Below, piece after piece: positions 7,273 to 15,462 of a DNA stretch of 64,000 bases; within the stretch, counting starts at the first letter, position 1; every line of letters starts with the position of its first letter. Source of the stretch: Halovenus carboxidivorans (GTDB taxonomy: Archaea; Halobacteriota; Halobacteria; Halobacteriales; Haloarculaceae). The stretch is from the NCBI RefSeq assembly GCF_009831575.1, contig NZ_WUUT01000003.1, positions 184,748 through 248,747 on the forward strand, read 5' to 3'. The notes below the pieces were generated by a model. It was not told the origin of the DNA. It ran no database searches and worked only from the letters and a program-made list of their open reading frames with translations. The position numbers were made by a program, and so were the translations under genes.

Positions 7273-9477
7273 TTACCGCGGATCGAGCAGTTCGACCGGG
7301 TGCGGCACCGGCCGGTCGTAGAGGAGATCGAGTTGGGTCTGACAGGAGGTGCCGCTGGCGGCGATGCGCTCGCCGCTGACCTCGCCGAGGTCGTCCCGGA
7401 GATGCTCCCCGACCGCCCGTGCCACGTCGGCGTACTCCTCCTTGTAGCCGAAACTGCCGGCCATCCCGCAGCACTCGACGTCCGAGGTCCGGACGTCGTA
7501 GCCGGCGCGGTCGAGCAGTTCCTCGGTGTACGCCGCCAGTTCGAGCGTGCGCTGCTGGCAGTGGCTGTGATACGCCACGGAGACGCCCTCGGCGGTCGAC
7601 AGCGCGTCGACCTCGCGGCCGTTCTCCAGCAGTCCGTAGACGAACTCACAGATCTCGTAGCTGTGCCCGGCGAGTCGGTCGGCGGACTGCTCGGGGAGTA
7701 GTTTCTCGTAATCGTCGCGGAACATCGCCGCGTCGCTCGGTTCGATGACCACGACGTCCCGACCCCGGTCGATGTGGGTGACGAGCGTGCCGTAGACGAA
7801 TTCGGCCTGGCTGCGAGCGGTCTCGATCATCCCCTGCGAGAGCGGTGCTCGACCGCTCTCCGCGACCGCCGGGATGTGGACTCGCACGTCGAGGGCCTCG
7901 AGCACGCGCACGGCCGCCTTCCCGCGCTCGGGATCGAAGTAGTCGGTGTATAGATCCGGGTAGAGGACCACGTCGCGGTCGGGGTCGACGACCTGTGGTC
8001 CCCGGTTCATGTACCACTCCCTGAGCGTCTCGTCTGCCAGGTCCGGGAGAGTCCGGTCGGTGTCCACGCCGAACACCGAGGCGAGCAGTCGCTTCCCGGG
8101 GCCGGAGTTTTTGACGGCGTTGGCCAACCTGGGCGTCTTGCTGCCGATCTTTGCGAGCGTCTCGACGTTGCCGAACAGCCACTTCTGGCGGTCCAGTCCT
8201 CCCGTCTCTTCGTCGGGGTGTAGCCCCTCGACCAGATACTCGAAGTCGTCGGCGTCGACCTCGCGGTTCAGCCGGTTGCGGACGACGGTGTTTATCCACG
8301 GGATGTCGATATCGACCGGACACTTCGGCTCGCAGCGCGAACAGCCCGTACAGAGGTCGTTCATCTCGCTGGCGCTCTCGATGCCGTGGACACCGGCCTC
8401 CCAACCGGTGCCGATCCCCCCGGTGTAGGTCTCTCCGCCGAAGCCGTGGCCGCCGACCGCCTGGAAGTTCGAGCAGGCGTTCGAGCAGGCCCCACACCGG
8501 ATGCAGTACAGCGTCTCCCGCAGTTGCTCGTCCTCGCGCATCCCCATCCGACCGTTGTCAAGCAGGATGAGGTGAAAGTCCCGGTCGTCGCTGTCCCGGA
8601 ACTCGTCGGCCTCGAAATCCGGCACTGGCGTGTCGACCCGCGGGGTCAGAAGCGAGACGTAGGAGGTGATGTCCTGGCCCGTTCCGGTCCGGGCGATCAG
8701 TTCCGTGAACGGCTGGAGGTCGACCAGCGAAGGGACGAGTTTCTCCACGCCCGCGACGGCGATGTGCGTGTCCGGGGTCACCGCGGTCTTGCGGGCGTTG
8801 CCCTCGTTGGTGACGAGCATGAGCGTCCCCGTCTCGGCGACGACGAAGTTCGCTCCCGTCATCCCCACGTCGGCCTCTCTGATCCGTTCGCCGACCTTCT
8901 GGCGGGCGAACTCGGTTAGCTCCTGTGGGTTCTCGCTCAGCGCGTCCTCGCCGGTGAGACCGAACTCCCGGTTGAACAGTTCGGCGATCTCTCCGGGGGA
9001 CTTGTGCATCGCCGGTCCGATCAGGTGCGAGGGTTTCTCGTCGGCGAGTTGGATGACGTACTCCCCGAGATCGGTCTCGATGACATCGTACCCCGCGGAT
9101 TCGAGGTGTTCGTTGACCTCGATCTCCTCGGTGGTCATCGACTTGCTTTTGGCCAGGGTCTGGGCGTCCTGTTCGGCCATGATCTCCTCGACGATCCGGT
9201 TGGCGTCGGCGGCGGTCTGGGCGACGTGGACCTCGCCGCCGTTCGCCTCGACGGCCTCGTCGACCTCTCCGATCAGCGCCGGTAGCTCCTCGATGGCCTG
9301 CTCTTTGATCTCGCGGGCCGCCCCGCGTAGCTCCTCGTAGCTGTCGAACCGTTCGAGCGCGTAGTCCGAAAGTTGGTTGACCGTTCGGGTGTTCTGGCCG
9401 ACGGCGTCCCCCTCCGTCTCGATCAACCGACGAAACTCCGAGGCCGTCCCCTCGCGGTCGCCGCGTTTCGAGCTCAT
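7273..9477 (-). CDS. Fused LutB-LutA-type iron-sulfur protein (LUD domain + 2 x [4Fe-4S] + CCG domain)
   Basis: This 734-residue protein has three parts. Residues about 70-290 are a LUD domain (NFVVAETGTLMLVTNEGN). Residues about 325-400 hold two ferredoxin-type clusters (CIRCGACSNACSNF and CTGCSRCEPKCPVDI). Residues about 480-730 form a cysteine-rich CCG region with SHCQQRT and ECCGMAGSFGYKEEY. Bacillus LutB supplies the first two parts and LutA the third, so this is a LutB-LutA fusion. The Lut complex oxidises L-lactate to pyruvate, feeding electrons to the respiratory chain. Its ATG overlaps the LutC-like stop by 4 nt (coupled translation). Some homologues act on glycolate, so the substrate is not certain. 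Confidence 0.88.
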   Translation of the reverse strand: MSSKRGDREGTASEFRRLIETEGDAVGQNTRTVNQLSDYALERFDSYEELRGAAREIKEQAIEELPALIGEVDEAVEANGGEVHVAQTAADANRIVEEIMAEQDAQTLAKSKSMTTEEIEVNEHLESAGYDVIETDLGEYVIQLADEKPSHLIGPAMHKSPGEIAELFNREFGLTGEDALSENPQELTEFARQKVGERIREADVGMTGANFVVAETGTLMLVTNEGNARKTAVTPDTHIAVAGVEKLVPSLVDLQPFTELIARTGTGQDITSYVSLLTPRVDTPVPDFEADEFRDSDDRDFHLILLDNGRMGMREDEQLRETLYCIRCGACSNACSNFQAVGGHGFGGETYTGGIGTGWEAGVHGIESASEMNDLCTGCSRCEPKCPVDIDIPWINTVVRNRLNREVDADDFEYLVEGLHPDEETGGLDRQKWLFGNVETLAKIGSKTPRLANAVKNSGPGKRLLASVFGVDTDRTLPDLADETLREWYMNRGPQVVDPDRDVVLYPDLYTDYFDPERGKAAVRVLEALDVRVHIPAVAESGRAPLSQGMIETARSQAEFVYGTLVTHIDRGRDVVVIEPSDAAMFRDDYEKLLPEQSADRLAGHSYEICEFVYGLLENGREVDALSTAEGVSVAYHSHCQQRTLELAAYTEELLDRAGYDVRTSDVECCGMAGSFGYKEEYADVARAVGEHLRDDLGEVSGERIAASGTSCQTQLDLLYDRPVPHPVELLDPR

Positions 9478-9974
9478 CGGTCCTCCAGCACGAGAATGTG
9501 GACCTCGTGCGGCCCGTGCACGCCCTCGATCAGCGTCCCCATGTCGGCGGTGGCGCTCGGTCCCGTCGCCAGCACCTGACTGTCGGCTCCCCCGGCGAAC
9601 TCCTCGCTGAGGCGCTCGTAGGCCGCCTTCATGTCGGGTTCGATCGCACTCGCCGCCAGCACGGCGACGTGTCGTGGCGTGTAGAGGCTGACGAGTTCGC
9701 TCCCCGCGCCGTCGCTCGGCAGCGTCACGGTCCCGTACTCCCCGATTCCGACCCGTGCCGGCGTGACACCCGTCTCGGCCGACTGTAGCTCCTCGGGCGA
9801 AAACTCGGTCTCGACGGGGCTCTCGTCGAGCGACACGCCCTCGAACGGCAGTGGTGTCCCGACGGCGGGCTTCTCGATAGCCGATTCCAGCGTCTCGGCG
9901 AACTCCTCGGCCGTCGTCTCGTGGACGGTCGCCGTCCCCGCGGCCGATTCCCGAAACGTCTCTTCGGAACTCAT
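9474..9974 (-). CDS. lutC: LutC-type LUD-domain protein
   Basis: The product is 166 residues, a single LUD domain with the closing GPSATADMGTLIEGVHGPHEVHILVLED segment characteristic of LutC/YkgG. It is first in a two-gene unit; its stop overlaps the start of the LutB-LutA fusion by 4 nt. A TATA-like aaaaggttag (reverse strand, near 10001-10010) lies about 30 nt before the ATG. LutC is needed with LutA and LutB for lactate oxidation in Bacillus, though its precise role in the complex is unclear. Function here is assigned by domain and by gene order. Confidence 0.88.
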   Translation of the reverse strand: MSSEETFRESAAGTATVHETTAEEFAETLESAIEKPAVGTPLPFEGVSLDESPVETEFSPEELQSAETGVTPARVGIGEYGTVTLPSDGAGSELVSLYTPRHVAVLAASAIEPDMKAAYERLSEEFAGGADSQVLATGPSATADMGTLIEGVHGPHEVHILVLEDR

Positions 9975-10086
9975 GTTCTGCGATAACTACTCCCAGCCCC
10001 CTAACCTTTTCCCGGCGCTCGATTCGGCCCGTCGCTCGCCCGGGTCGACGTTCCCACGCGACCGACGCGGCCCGGTGTCAGATCGG

Positions 10087-10533
10087 TCACTCTTCGCCGC
10101 TCCGCTCTCTGGCGACGGTGACGGGCACTGGTGACCGTCGAACGACGGTCTCTGCGACGCTGCCGAGCAGGATCCGGGAGACGCCCTGCCGACCGTGGCT
10201 CCCCATGACGATGTGGTCGATATCGTTCTCCCCGGCGACCTCGACGATCGTGGCCGCGGGCTTGCCCGTCTCGATGAGATGCTCGATGTCGAGCCCGTGT
10301 GACTCCACGACCGAGTCGAGATCTTCGAACCGCTCCTCGGCGCGTCTGCGCTGGTTTTCGTACCAGTCTTCGGGGATGTTCGGCACGGAGGTTTCGGCGC
10401 TGAAGCTCGCCTCGGCCGGGTCGATGACGTGTAAAAACAGGATCGTTCCCGAATCGAACAGCTCGACGGCGAGTTCGCAGGCGGTTCGGGCGTGATCAGA
10501 GCGGTCGACCGGTAGGAGGATCCGAGTGCTCAT
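10087..10533 (-). CDS. Universal stress protein (UspA family)
   Basis: This 148-residue UspA domain has ILLPVDRSD at the N-terminus and the ATP-binding loop MGSHGRQGVSRILLGSVAE near residues 116-134 (G-x2-G-x9-G-S). It therefore probably belongs to the ATP-binding, dimeric class. The ATG at 10533 places the first strand at residue 4, as in homologues. UspA proteins accumulate under stress; their molecular targets are mostly unknown. It is divergent from the small gene at 10625, with about 90 nt between them. Confidence 0.92.
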   Translation of the reverse strand: MSTRILLPVDRSDHARTACELAVELFDSGTILFLHVIDPAEASFSAETSVPNIPEDWYENQRRRAEERFEDLDSVVESHGLDIEHLIETGKPAATIVEVAGENDIDHIVMGSHGRQGVSRILLGSVAETVVRRSPVPVTVARERSGEE

Positions 10534-10624
10534 ACGGGAAGTCTCGCTGCCGCTCAGTTGAACATTTCGGGCGGCCCGGCACGCTTTCGACACACTAATA
10601 CGAGGATAGTCAGTAGTACGCACA

Positions 10625-10825
10625 ATGACAGAAGTAGCTCGTCTGCGTGACAGCACGCAGATACTGCTGCCACAGGGCTCGCTGTCGGGGATCGAGGGGG
10701 AACTGGAGGAGCGGTTCACGGTGACCGTCCGTGCCGAGGACGGCCAAGTACGGATCATCGGCAGTCCCGTCGAGATCAAAAGCGTCAGCGATTACCTCGC
10801 GCGCAACGGCGTTACCGTCGCGTAG
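10625..10825 (+). CDS. Conserved-looking hypothetical protein (66 aa) upstream of uL11
   Basis: The frame encodes 66 residues, opening MTEVARLRDS, with an alternating beta-alpha pattern and a closing IIGSPVEIKSVSDYLARNGV. This looks like a small soluble alpha/beta fold, loosely reminiscent of a single KH-like module, but I see no GXXG loop. A TATA-like taatacgagg lies about 30 nt upstream. It ends 148 nt before the uL11 gene and is followed at once by a nested inverted repeat. I do not recognise a named family. Proximity to a ribosomal protein gene could hint at an RNA-related role, which is inference. Confidence 0.65.
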   Translation: MTEVARLRDSTQILLPQGSLSGIEGELEERFTVTVRAEDGQVRIIGSPVEIKSVSDYLARNGVTVA

Positions 10826-10828
10826 TGT

Positions 10829-10898
10829 CGCCGGCTGTAGACTCCCGAGAGATTCGCCGTTGGGGGGCGGCGAACCCTTCGATTTCGCACAGCCGGCG
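10829..10898 (+). promoter_or_regulatory. Nested inverted repeat between the 66-aa gene and the uL11 gene
   Basis: The outer arms cgccggctg (10829-10837) and cagccggcg (10890-10898) are perfectly complementary over 9 bp. Inside them, ttcgccg (10853-10859) pairs with cggcgaa (10868-10874) over 7 bp, with an 8-nt loop. The two helices are separated by 15 nt on each side. It begins 4 nt after the stop of the upstream gene and ends about 45 nt before the uL11 TATA box. It could be a 3'-end structure of the small gene or a DNA element. Confidence 0.5.
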
Positions 10899-10942
10899 CC
10901 ACGAGCTCTGGGGGGAGTTCACACCGCGGCGAGAAAAAGGAA

Positions 10943-10950
10943 TTCTTAAA
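10943..10950 (+). promoter_or_regulatory. TATA box of the uL11 gene
   Basis: The sequence ttcttaaa lies about 27 nt before the ATG at 10974. That spacing predicts a leaderless or nearly leaderless transcript for the ribosomal protein gene. Confidence 0.55.
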
Positions 10951-10973
10951 CCCACGCCGACGGAGTTTCGTGT

Positions 10974-11462
10974 ATGGCTGATACGATTGAGGTACTCGTC
11001 CCCGGGGGACAGGTCGATCCCGGACCGCCGCTCGGCCCGGAACTCGGCCCGACGCCCGTGGACGTGCAGGCTGTCGTACAGGAGATCAACGACCAGACGG
11101 AGGCCTTCGACGGCACCGAGGTCCCCGTCACCGTCGAGTACGAGGAGGACGGCTCCTTCGAGATCGAGGTCGGTGTCCCGCCGACGGCCGAACTGATCAA
11201 AGACGAGGCCGGCTTCGAGACCGGCAGCGGCGAACCCCACGAGGAGTTCGTCGCGGATCTCTCCGTCGACCAGATCAAACAGATCGCCGAGCAGAAACAC
11301 CCGGACCTGCTCTCGTACGATCTCAAAAACGCCGCCAAGGAGGTCGTGGGTACCTGCGTCTCCCTGGGTGTCACCATCGAGGGCAACGACCCCCGCGAGT
11401 TCAAACAGCGCATCGACGAGGGCGAGTACGACGACCAGTTCGCGGACGAAGCCGCGGCGTAA
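10974..11462 (+). CDS. rpl11: Large ribosomal subunit protein uL11
   Basis: The 162-residue product begins MADTIEVLVPGGQVDPGPPLGPELGP, split here into the archaeal start and the proline/glycine-rich loop that binds 23S rRNA and contacts elongation factors. The C-terminal RNA-binding half holds DLSVDQIKQIAEQKHPDL and VVGTCVSLGVTIEG. uL11 forms the GTPase-associated centre with the P-stalk. Length and sequence are standard for haloarchaea. The gene stands alone, apart from the usual L1-L10-L12 genes, as is normal in this group. A TATA box sits close to the start. Confidence 0.97.
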   Translation: MADTIEVLVPGGQVDPGPPLGPELGPTPVDVQAVVQEINDQTEAFDGTEVPVTVEYEEDGSFEIEVGVPPTAELIKDEAGFETGSGEPHEEFVADLSVDQIKQIAEQKHPDLLSYDLKNAAKEVVGTCVSLGVTIEGNDPREFKQRIDEGEYDDQFADEAAA

Positions 11463-11545
11463 ACTTCCGGGTTCTCCGCGTTCGCTTCGAGTGACCAGCG
11501 CCGCGACCCGGATGATTTTCGGGTCCCGATCCAGTAGGGTGGGTA

Positions 11546-12787
11546 ATGACAGCCTTCCGTACCCACGACGAGTTAGTCGACGCCGTGAGCGAGGCGACCT
11601 TCGACCGGCCGCCCGCCGTCGTCGCTAACGCACACATCACCGGCCTCGGAGTCGCGCGGGCACTCGCCGCTCACGACGTGCCCGTGATCGCCGTCGACCG
11701 CAGCGGTGATGGGGCCGCACCGCCCTCCGCCGCCGTCGCGTTCGCGGGCGAAGTGACCTATCCACTGGACGACCAGGCAGGGTTCCGCGAGGATGTCGAG
11801 GCCCTTGCCGCGGCCGCGGGAACCGATCTCGTCGCCTTCGGCTGTATGGACGAGTGGGTCCACGCCTTCGCCGACACCGACCCCGAGGGCGTTCGACTCC
11901 CCTTCGCCGACCGGGAGATCATCGACGACGTGCTCGACAAGTCCTCGCTGTACCGTCTCGCCGAGCGACTCGACGTGCCCTATCCGGAGACGGTGTTTCT
12001 CGACGACGGTACCGTCGAGGAGCGTGTCGACCGGGCGACGGACCGACTCGGACTGCCGCTGGTCGTCAAGCCGGCGTTCAAGCGGGAGTTCGAGGAGGCG
12101 GTCGGGACGAACGTCCTCGAAGTCGAGACGGCCGAGGAGTTGCGCGACATCCTGACCCGCGCCCGGGCGGCGGGCATCGAGGTGATGGCCCAGCGCAAAA
12201 TCGACTCGGTGCGCGGCCAGGATCACTCCCTGGCGTCGTACGTCGGCCCCGACGGTGATGTGCTCTCGCTGGTCGGGAACGCCCGCGTGCGGAACCCGCT
12301 CGATTTCGGCACCTCCTGTCTCGTCGAGCGCGCCGAGAAGCCGGTGATCGAACAGCGCGCGCTCGACGTGCTCCGGGAGACCGACTACTACGGAATCAGC
12401 GAGGCCGAGTTCGTCTACTGTCCGGACCGGGAGGAGTATCTCCTGCTGGATATCAACACCCGGCCCTGGAAGTGGATCGGTCTGCCGGTGGCCGCGGGGG
12501 CGAACCTGCCGATGGCCGCCTACGCCAGCGTGACCGAGGCGACCTACGAGAGTCCGGGACTCACGGACACCCGGTGGGTCTACCTCCCGGATTACGTCGA
12601 ACTGCTCGCGACCAACAGCGGCGTCCGTGATCGGCTCACGCCGACCGATTGGCGGGCAATTCTCTCGGGCGATATCCAGAGCTACGCCGACCTCACGACG
12701 GGCGTGTACCGCCCCTCCGATCCGGACCCGGCCTACCAGGTGCTCCAGTCGACGCTCGGCGTGACCGACTACTACTGTTCCTGCTGA
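11546..12787 (+). CDS. ATP-grasp family carboxylate-amine ligase
   Basis: The product is 413 residues. A Rossmann-like preATP-grasp domain (residues 20-120, AHITGLGVARAL) is followed by an ATP-grasp fold: LVVKPAFKREFEEAVG near residues 173-188 supplies the ATP-binding lysine, and LLLDINTRPWKW near residue 302 supplies the metal-binding acid and Asn. Such enzymes couple a carboxylate to an amine or thiol through an acyl-phosphate. Related haloarchaeal proteins are generically annotated carboxylate-amine ligases; the product is unknown. It follows rpl11 by 83 nt and precedes a flavin monooxygenase by 40 nt, so ligase and monooxygenase may form a small biosynthetic unit. Confidence 0.82.
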   Translation: MTAFRTHDELVDAVSEATFDRPPAVVANAHITGLGVARALAAHDVPVIAVDRSGDGAAPPSAAVAFAGEVTYPLDDQAGFREDVEALAAAAGTDLVAFGCMDEWVHAFADTDPEGVRLPFADREIIDDVLDKSSLYRLAERLDVPYPETVFLDDGTVEERVDRATDRLGLPLVVKPAFKREFEEAVGTNVLEVETAEELRDILTRARAAGIEVMAQRKIDSVRGQDHSLASYVGPDGDVLSLVGNARVRNPLDFGTSCLVERAEKPVIEQRALDVLRETDYYGISEAEFVYCPDREEYLLLDINTRPWKWIGLPVAAGANLPMAAYASVTEATYESPGLTDTRWVYLPDYVELLATNSGVRDRLTPTDWRAILSGDIQSYADLTTGVYRPSDPDPAYQVLQSTLGVTDYYCSC

Positions 12788-12827
12788 TTCCGGTCCGTAT
12801 TTCCTCGTGGAATCCCGGAGAAGTGAT

Positions 12828-14168
12828 ATGGCCGATCACCTCCACCTCAATCTCTTCACGATGAATTCGGTCGAACACGTCACCGTCGGCTCCTGGCGGT
12901 ATCCGGGAGACCAGTCCCACCGGTACCGCGACCGGGAGTACTGGACGGAGGTCGCCCGAACCGCCGAACGCGGCGGCTTCGATGCGATCTTTTTCGCCGA
13001 CGTGCGGGGCATCTACGACGTGTACGACGACGACCGCGATCCGGCGGTCGAGCGGGCGGTCCAGACGCCGTCGAACGATCCCGCCTATCTCGTTCCGGCG
13101 ATGGCCGAGGTGACCGACGACCTCGGATTCGCGGTCACGAAATCGACCTCCTACAACCATCCCTACCAACTCGCCCGCGAGTTCTCGACGCTCGATCACC
13201 TGACCGACGGCCGTATCGCGTTCAATATCGTCACTTCCTACCTGGAATCGGCTGCGACGAATCTCGGCCTGGACGGGCGGATCGACCACGACGAACGGTA
13301 CGACCGCGCCGACGAGTTCATGGAGGTCTGCTACGCCCTCTGGGAGGACTCCTGGGAGGACGACGCCGTCCGGCGGGACCGCGCGGCCGGCCAGTTCACC
13401 GATCCGGAGAAGGTCCACGAGATCGACCACGAGGGGCAGTACTTCGACGTGCCCGGGCCACACGGGTGTGAGCCCTCGCCCCAGCGGACACCCGTGCTCT
13501 ACCAGGCCGGCTCCTCGGACCGCGGTCGGGAGTTCGCCGCCCGCCACGCCGAGGCGGTCTTCGTCAGTCAGCCCAACGAGGACGCCGTTCGTGAGTACAT
13601 GGCCGACCTCGAATCGCGAGCCGAAAACCACGGCAGAGACCCGGACAGTATCGTCTTCTTCCCCGGACTGGTGCCGATTGTCGGTGAGACGGAGGAGTTG
13701 GCACAGGCGAAATACGAGAGCTATCTCGACGCCATCGACGTGGAGGGCGTGCTCGCCCTGCTGTCCGGGTTCGTCGACATGGATCTCTCCGAACTCGACC
13801 CGGACCAGCGCCTCGAACACATCGAGACCGAGGCCATCCAGGGGGTCATCAACGCCTTCACGACGAACGACGACCGCGAGTGGACGGTCAGGGAAGTCGC
13901 CGAGTTCGCCGGACTCGGCACCACCTCGCCCGTCGTCGTCGGAACGCCCGAGGAGGTCGCCGACGAGTTCGAGTACTGGTACCGCGAGGTCGGCGTCGAC
14001 GGCATCAACGTCAAGGAGGTGATCCGACCGGACACGCTGACGGACTTCGTCGATCTGGTCGTGCCGGAACTGCGCGACCGGGGCGTCCTCGCGGACCTCT
14101 CGGGCGAGACGCTCCGCGAGCGAACGACCGGCAGACGCGGTTTGCCGGAGGGCCACCCGGGCCGGTAA
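12828..14168 (+). CDS. LLM-class flavin-dependent monooxygenase (NtaA/SnaA/DszA family)
   Basis: The product is 446 residues. N-terminal LHLNLFTMNSVEHVTVGSW and YWTEVARTAERGGFDAIFFAD match the NtaA/SnaA/DszA branch of bacterial-luciferase-like monooxygenases, which use FMNH2 and O2 on nitrilotriacetate, streptogramins or dibenzothiophene sulfone. TSYLESAATNLGLDG and YQAGSSDRGREFAARHAEAVF are further family blocks. The ATG at 12828 follows an SD-like ggagaagtga and is preferred over the frame start at 12807. A separate flavin reductase would be needed; none is adjacent. Substrate unknown. Confidence 0.9.
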   Translation: MADHLHLNLFTMNSVEHVTVGSWRYPGDQSHRYRDREYWTEVARTAERGGFDAIFFADVRGIYDVYDDDRDPAVERAVQTPSNDPAYLVPAMAEVTDDLGFAVTKSTSYNHPYQLAREFSTLDHLTDGRIAFNIVTSYLESAATNLGLDGRIDHDERYDRADEFMEVCYALWEDSWEDDAVRRDRAAGQFTDPEKVHEIDHEGQYFDVPGPHGCEPSPQRTPVLYQAGSSDRGREFAARHAEAVFVSQPNEDAVREYMADLESRAENHGRDPDSIVFFPGLVPIVGETEELAQAKYESYLDAIDVEGVLALLSGFVDMDLSELDPDQRLEHIETEAIQGVINAFTTNDDREWTVREVAEFAGLGTTSPVVVGTPEEVADEFEYWYREVGVDGINVKEVIRPDTLTDFVDLVVPELRDRGVLADLSGETLRERTTGRRGLPEGHPGR

Positions 14169-14233
14169 GAACCTTCGAGCAACGGAGCCGTCCAGACCCG
14201 TCGGGCACTCTCGACGGTTAGTTCGCGTGCGAG

Positions 14234-14926
14234 TCAGAGGAGCCGTCTGACGTGTGAGCGGTACTCCTCCGGGACCAGCCCTTCGAGGGCGGTCGTGTCC
14301 GTCTCGCCGTCGACGTTGACCAGATACGCCCGACCGGGCACGTCGCCGTAGACGCCCTGGAAGTCGTAGACGAAGCCGAACACCGAGATGTCGTCGGGGA
14401 CGTCCTCGCTCTCTTCGAGAAACCGGATCTGCCAGTCGACGTTGTACTCGACCAACTGATCGACGAGGCCGACGTCCCGGTCCACGTCGATCCGGTCGTC
14501 GTCCAGCCCGCTCTCGATGACCGGCGCGAGCAGGTCGACCCACTTGGTGACGCCGCTCGGCGTCCCGCCGCTGGGGCCGGACCGAACGACATCGAGCGCG
14601 GCGGAGATCGCTCCGCAACCGGTGTGGCCGACGACGAGCATCACGTCGGTCCCCGCGTAGGTCACCGGATAGAGCACGCTCCCGTCGACGACCTGTTCGC
14701 CGCCGTGGCGGTCCCAGACCTGATTGCCGATGGTGCTCGGCGTGAACAGCCAGCCGGGCTCCTGCACGTCCCACATCGCCTCCTGGGAGACCCGCGAGTC
14801 CGAACAACAGACCGAGACCGCCGCCGGCTCCTGGCTGGTCTCGACGCCCTCGAAGAACGCGGCCGGCATCGAGTCAGTGTGGCTGGCGTTGCGTTCGAGC
14901 AGTTCCGCGAGCGTGGTCTCTGGCAC
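14234..14926 (-). CDS. Beta-class carbonic anhydrase
   Basis: From a GTG at 14926 the product is 230 residues. CCSDSR (about residues 40-45) gives the zinc Cys and the Asp/Arg dyad, and VVGHTGCGAI (about residues 99-108) gives the His and second Cys, which is the complete active site of a beta-carbonic anhydrase. It interconverts CO2 and bicarbonate. The open frame continues to an ATG at 15016, but the extra 30 residues are unlike the family, and homologues start with a TTLAELLERN-type helix, which here directly follows the GTG. It converges on the LLM monooxygenase gene. Confidence 0.88.
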   Translation of the reverse strand: MPETTLAELLERNASHTDSMPAAFFEGVETSQEPAAVSVCCSDSRVSQEAMWDVQEPGWLFTPSTIGNQVWDRHGGEQVVDGSVLYPVTYAGTDVMLVVGHTGCGAISAALDVVRSGPSGGTPSGVTKWVDLLAPVIESGLDDDRIDVDRDVGLVDQLVEYNVDWQIRFLEESEDVPDDISVFGFVYDFQGVYGDVPGRAYLVNVDGETDTTALEGLVPEEYRSHVRRLL

Positions 14927-15155
14927 ACGGTGACGTTCCGCACAGGTGCAGTAAGTTCTATCGGAGGTGTTCGGGAACTGCTGTTCGTCGGCTACTGCCG
15001 TCCAGACCTGATACACTCTCGTCGGGATCCGAACGGGGTTCTATCGTGCTGATTGCCTGCAATTCTATCTGCTCTTAGCGCCGTGTCCATATTCTAAAAC
15101 GACTATAAACGCGGTCGTTTCGTGGCCAGCGACCGAGCGACGACTGGGAGAGCCG

Positions 15156-15311
15156 TTACGGCTCGTGGCCCATCGTCACGTCACCGAGGCCGCTGTGACA
15201 CTCCGCACACCGGTATCGCCGCACGAGTCCGTCCGCGAGTTCTTCGACCGAATCGCCCCCGCAGTCACAACTGTTGATCTGCGAGGGTGCCTGAGTTCTC
15301 GTCCACTCCAT
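15156..15311 (-). CDS. Zinc-finger mini-protein (51 aa)
   Basis: The ATG at 15311 opens a 51-residue frame with a CDCGGD knuckle (cysteines near residues 15 and 17) and a CAECHS knuckle (near residues 35-38), a four-cysteine zinc site. A TATA-like element on the reverse strand (15334-15340) is about 25 nt before the ATG, predicting a leaderless mRNA. The product is acidic and short, like other haloarchaeal zinc micro-proteins. I recognise no specific family. It is divergent from the MFS transporter gene and could regulate it, though that is inference. Confidence 0.6.
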   Translation of the reverse strand: MEWTRTQAPSQINSCDCGGDSVEELADGLVRRYRCAECHSGLGDVTMGHEP

Positions 15312-15408
15312 ACCACCAACCCGACCCCGAGCCACTAAACAGTGTTGTGTGTATCGTTGACACCATTTCCACTGGAAGCCCGCGCGCCGCGGAATCTATC
15401 ATTGATAA

Positions 15409-15418
15409 TAATTATACT
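15409..15418 (+). promoter_or_regulatory. TATA box of the MFS transporter gene
   Basis: The sequence taattatact lies in an AT-rich stretch about 45 nt before the ATG at 15463. The leader carries a clear Shine-Dalgarno, gaggag (15449-15454), 8 nt before the ATG. Confidence 0.5.
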
Positions 15419-15462
15419 TGGGGATAGAAACCTTTTCAGCCCGACCCCGAGGAGTAAGCGCC

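Noticed and set aside
12693-14807. 704-codon open frame on the minus strand
   Set aside because: It lies antisense to the LLM monooxygenase and neighbouring genes, is Arg/Gly/Asp-rich and has no recognisable motif. GC-rich haloarchaeal DNA gives long shadow frames.
14927-15016. N-terminal 30-residue extension of the carbonic anhydrase to ATG 15016
   Set aside because: The extension is unlike the family, and a GTG at 14926 lies directly before the conserved first helix.
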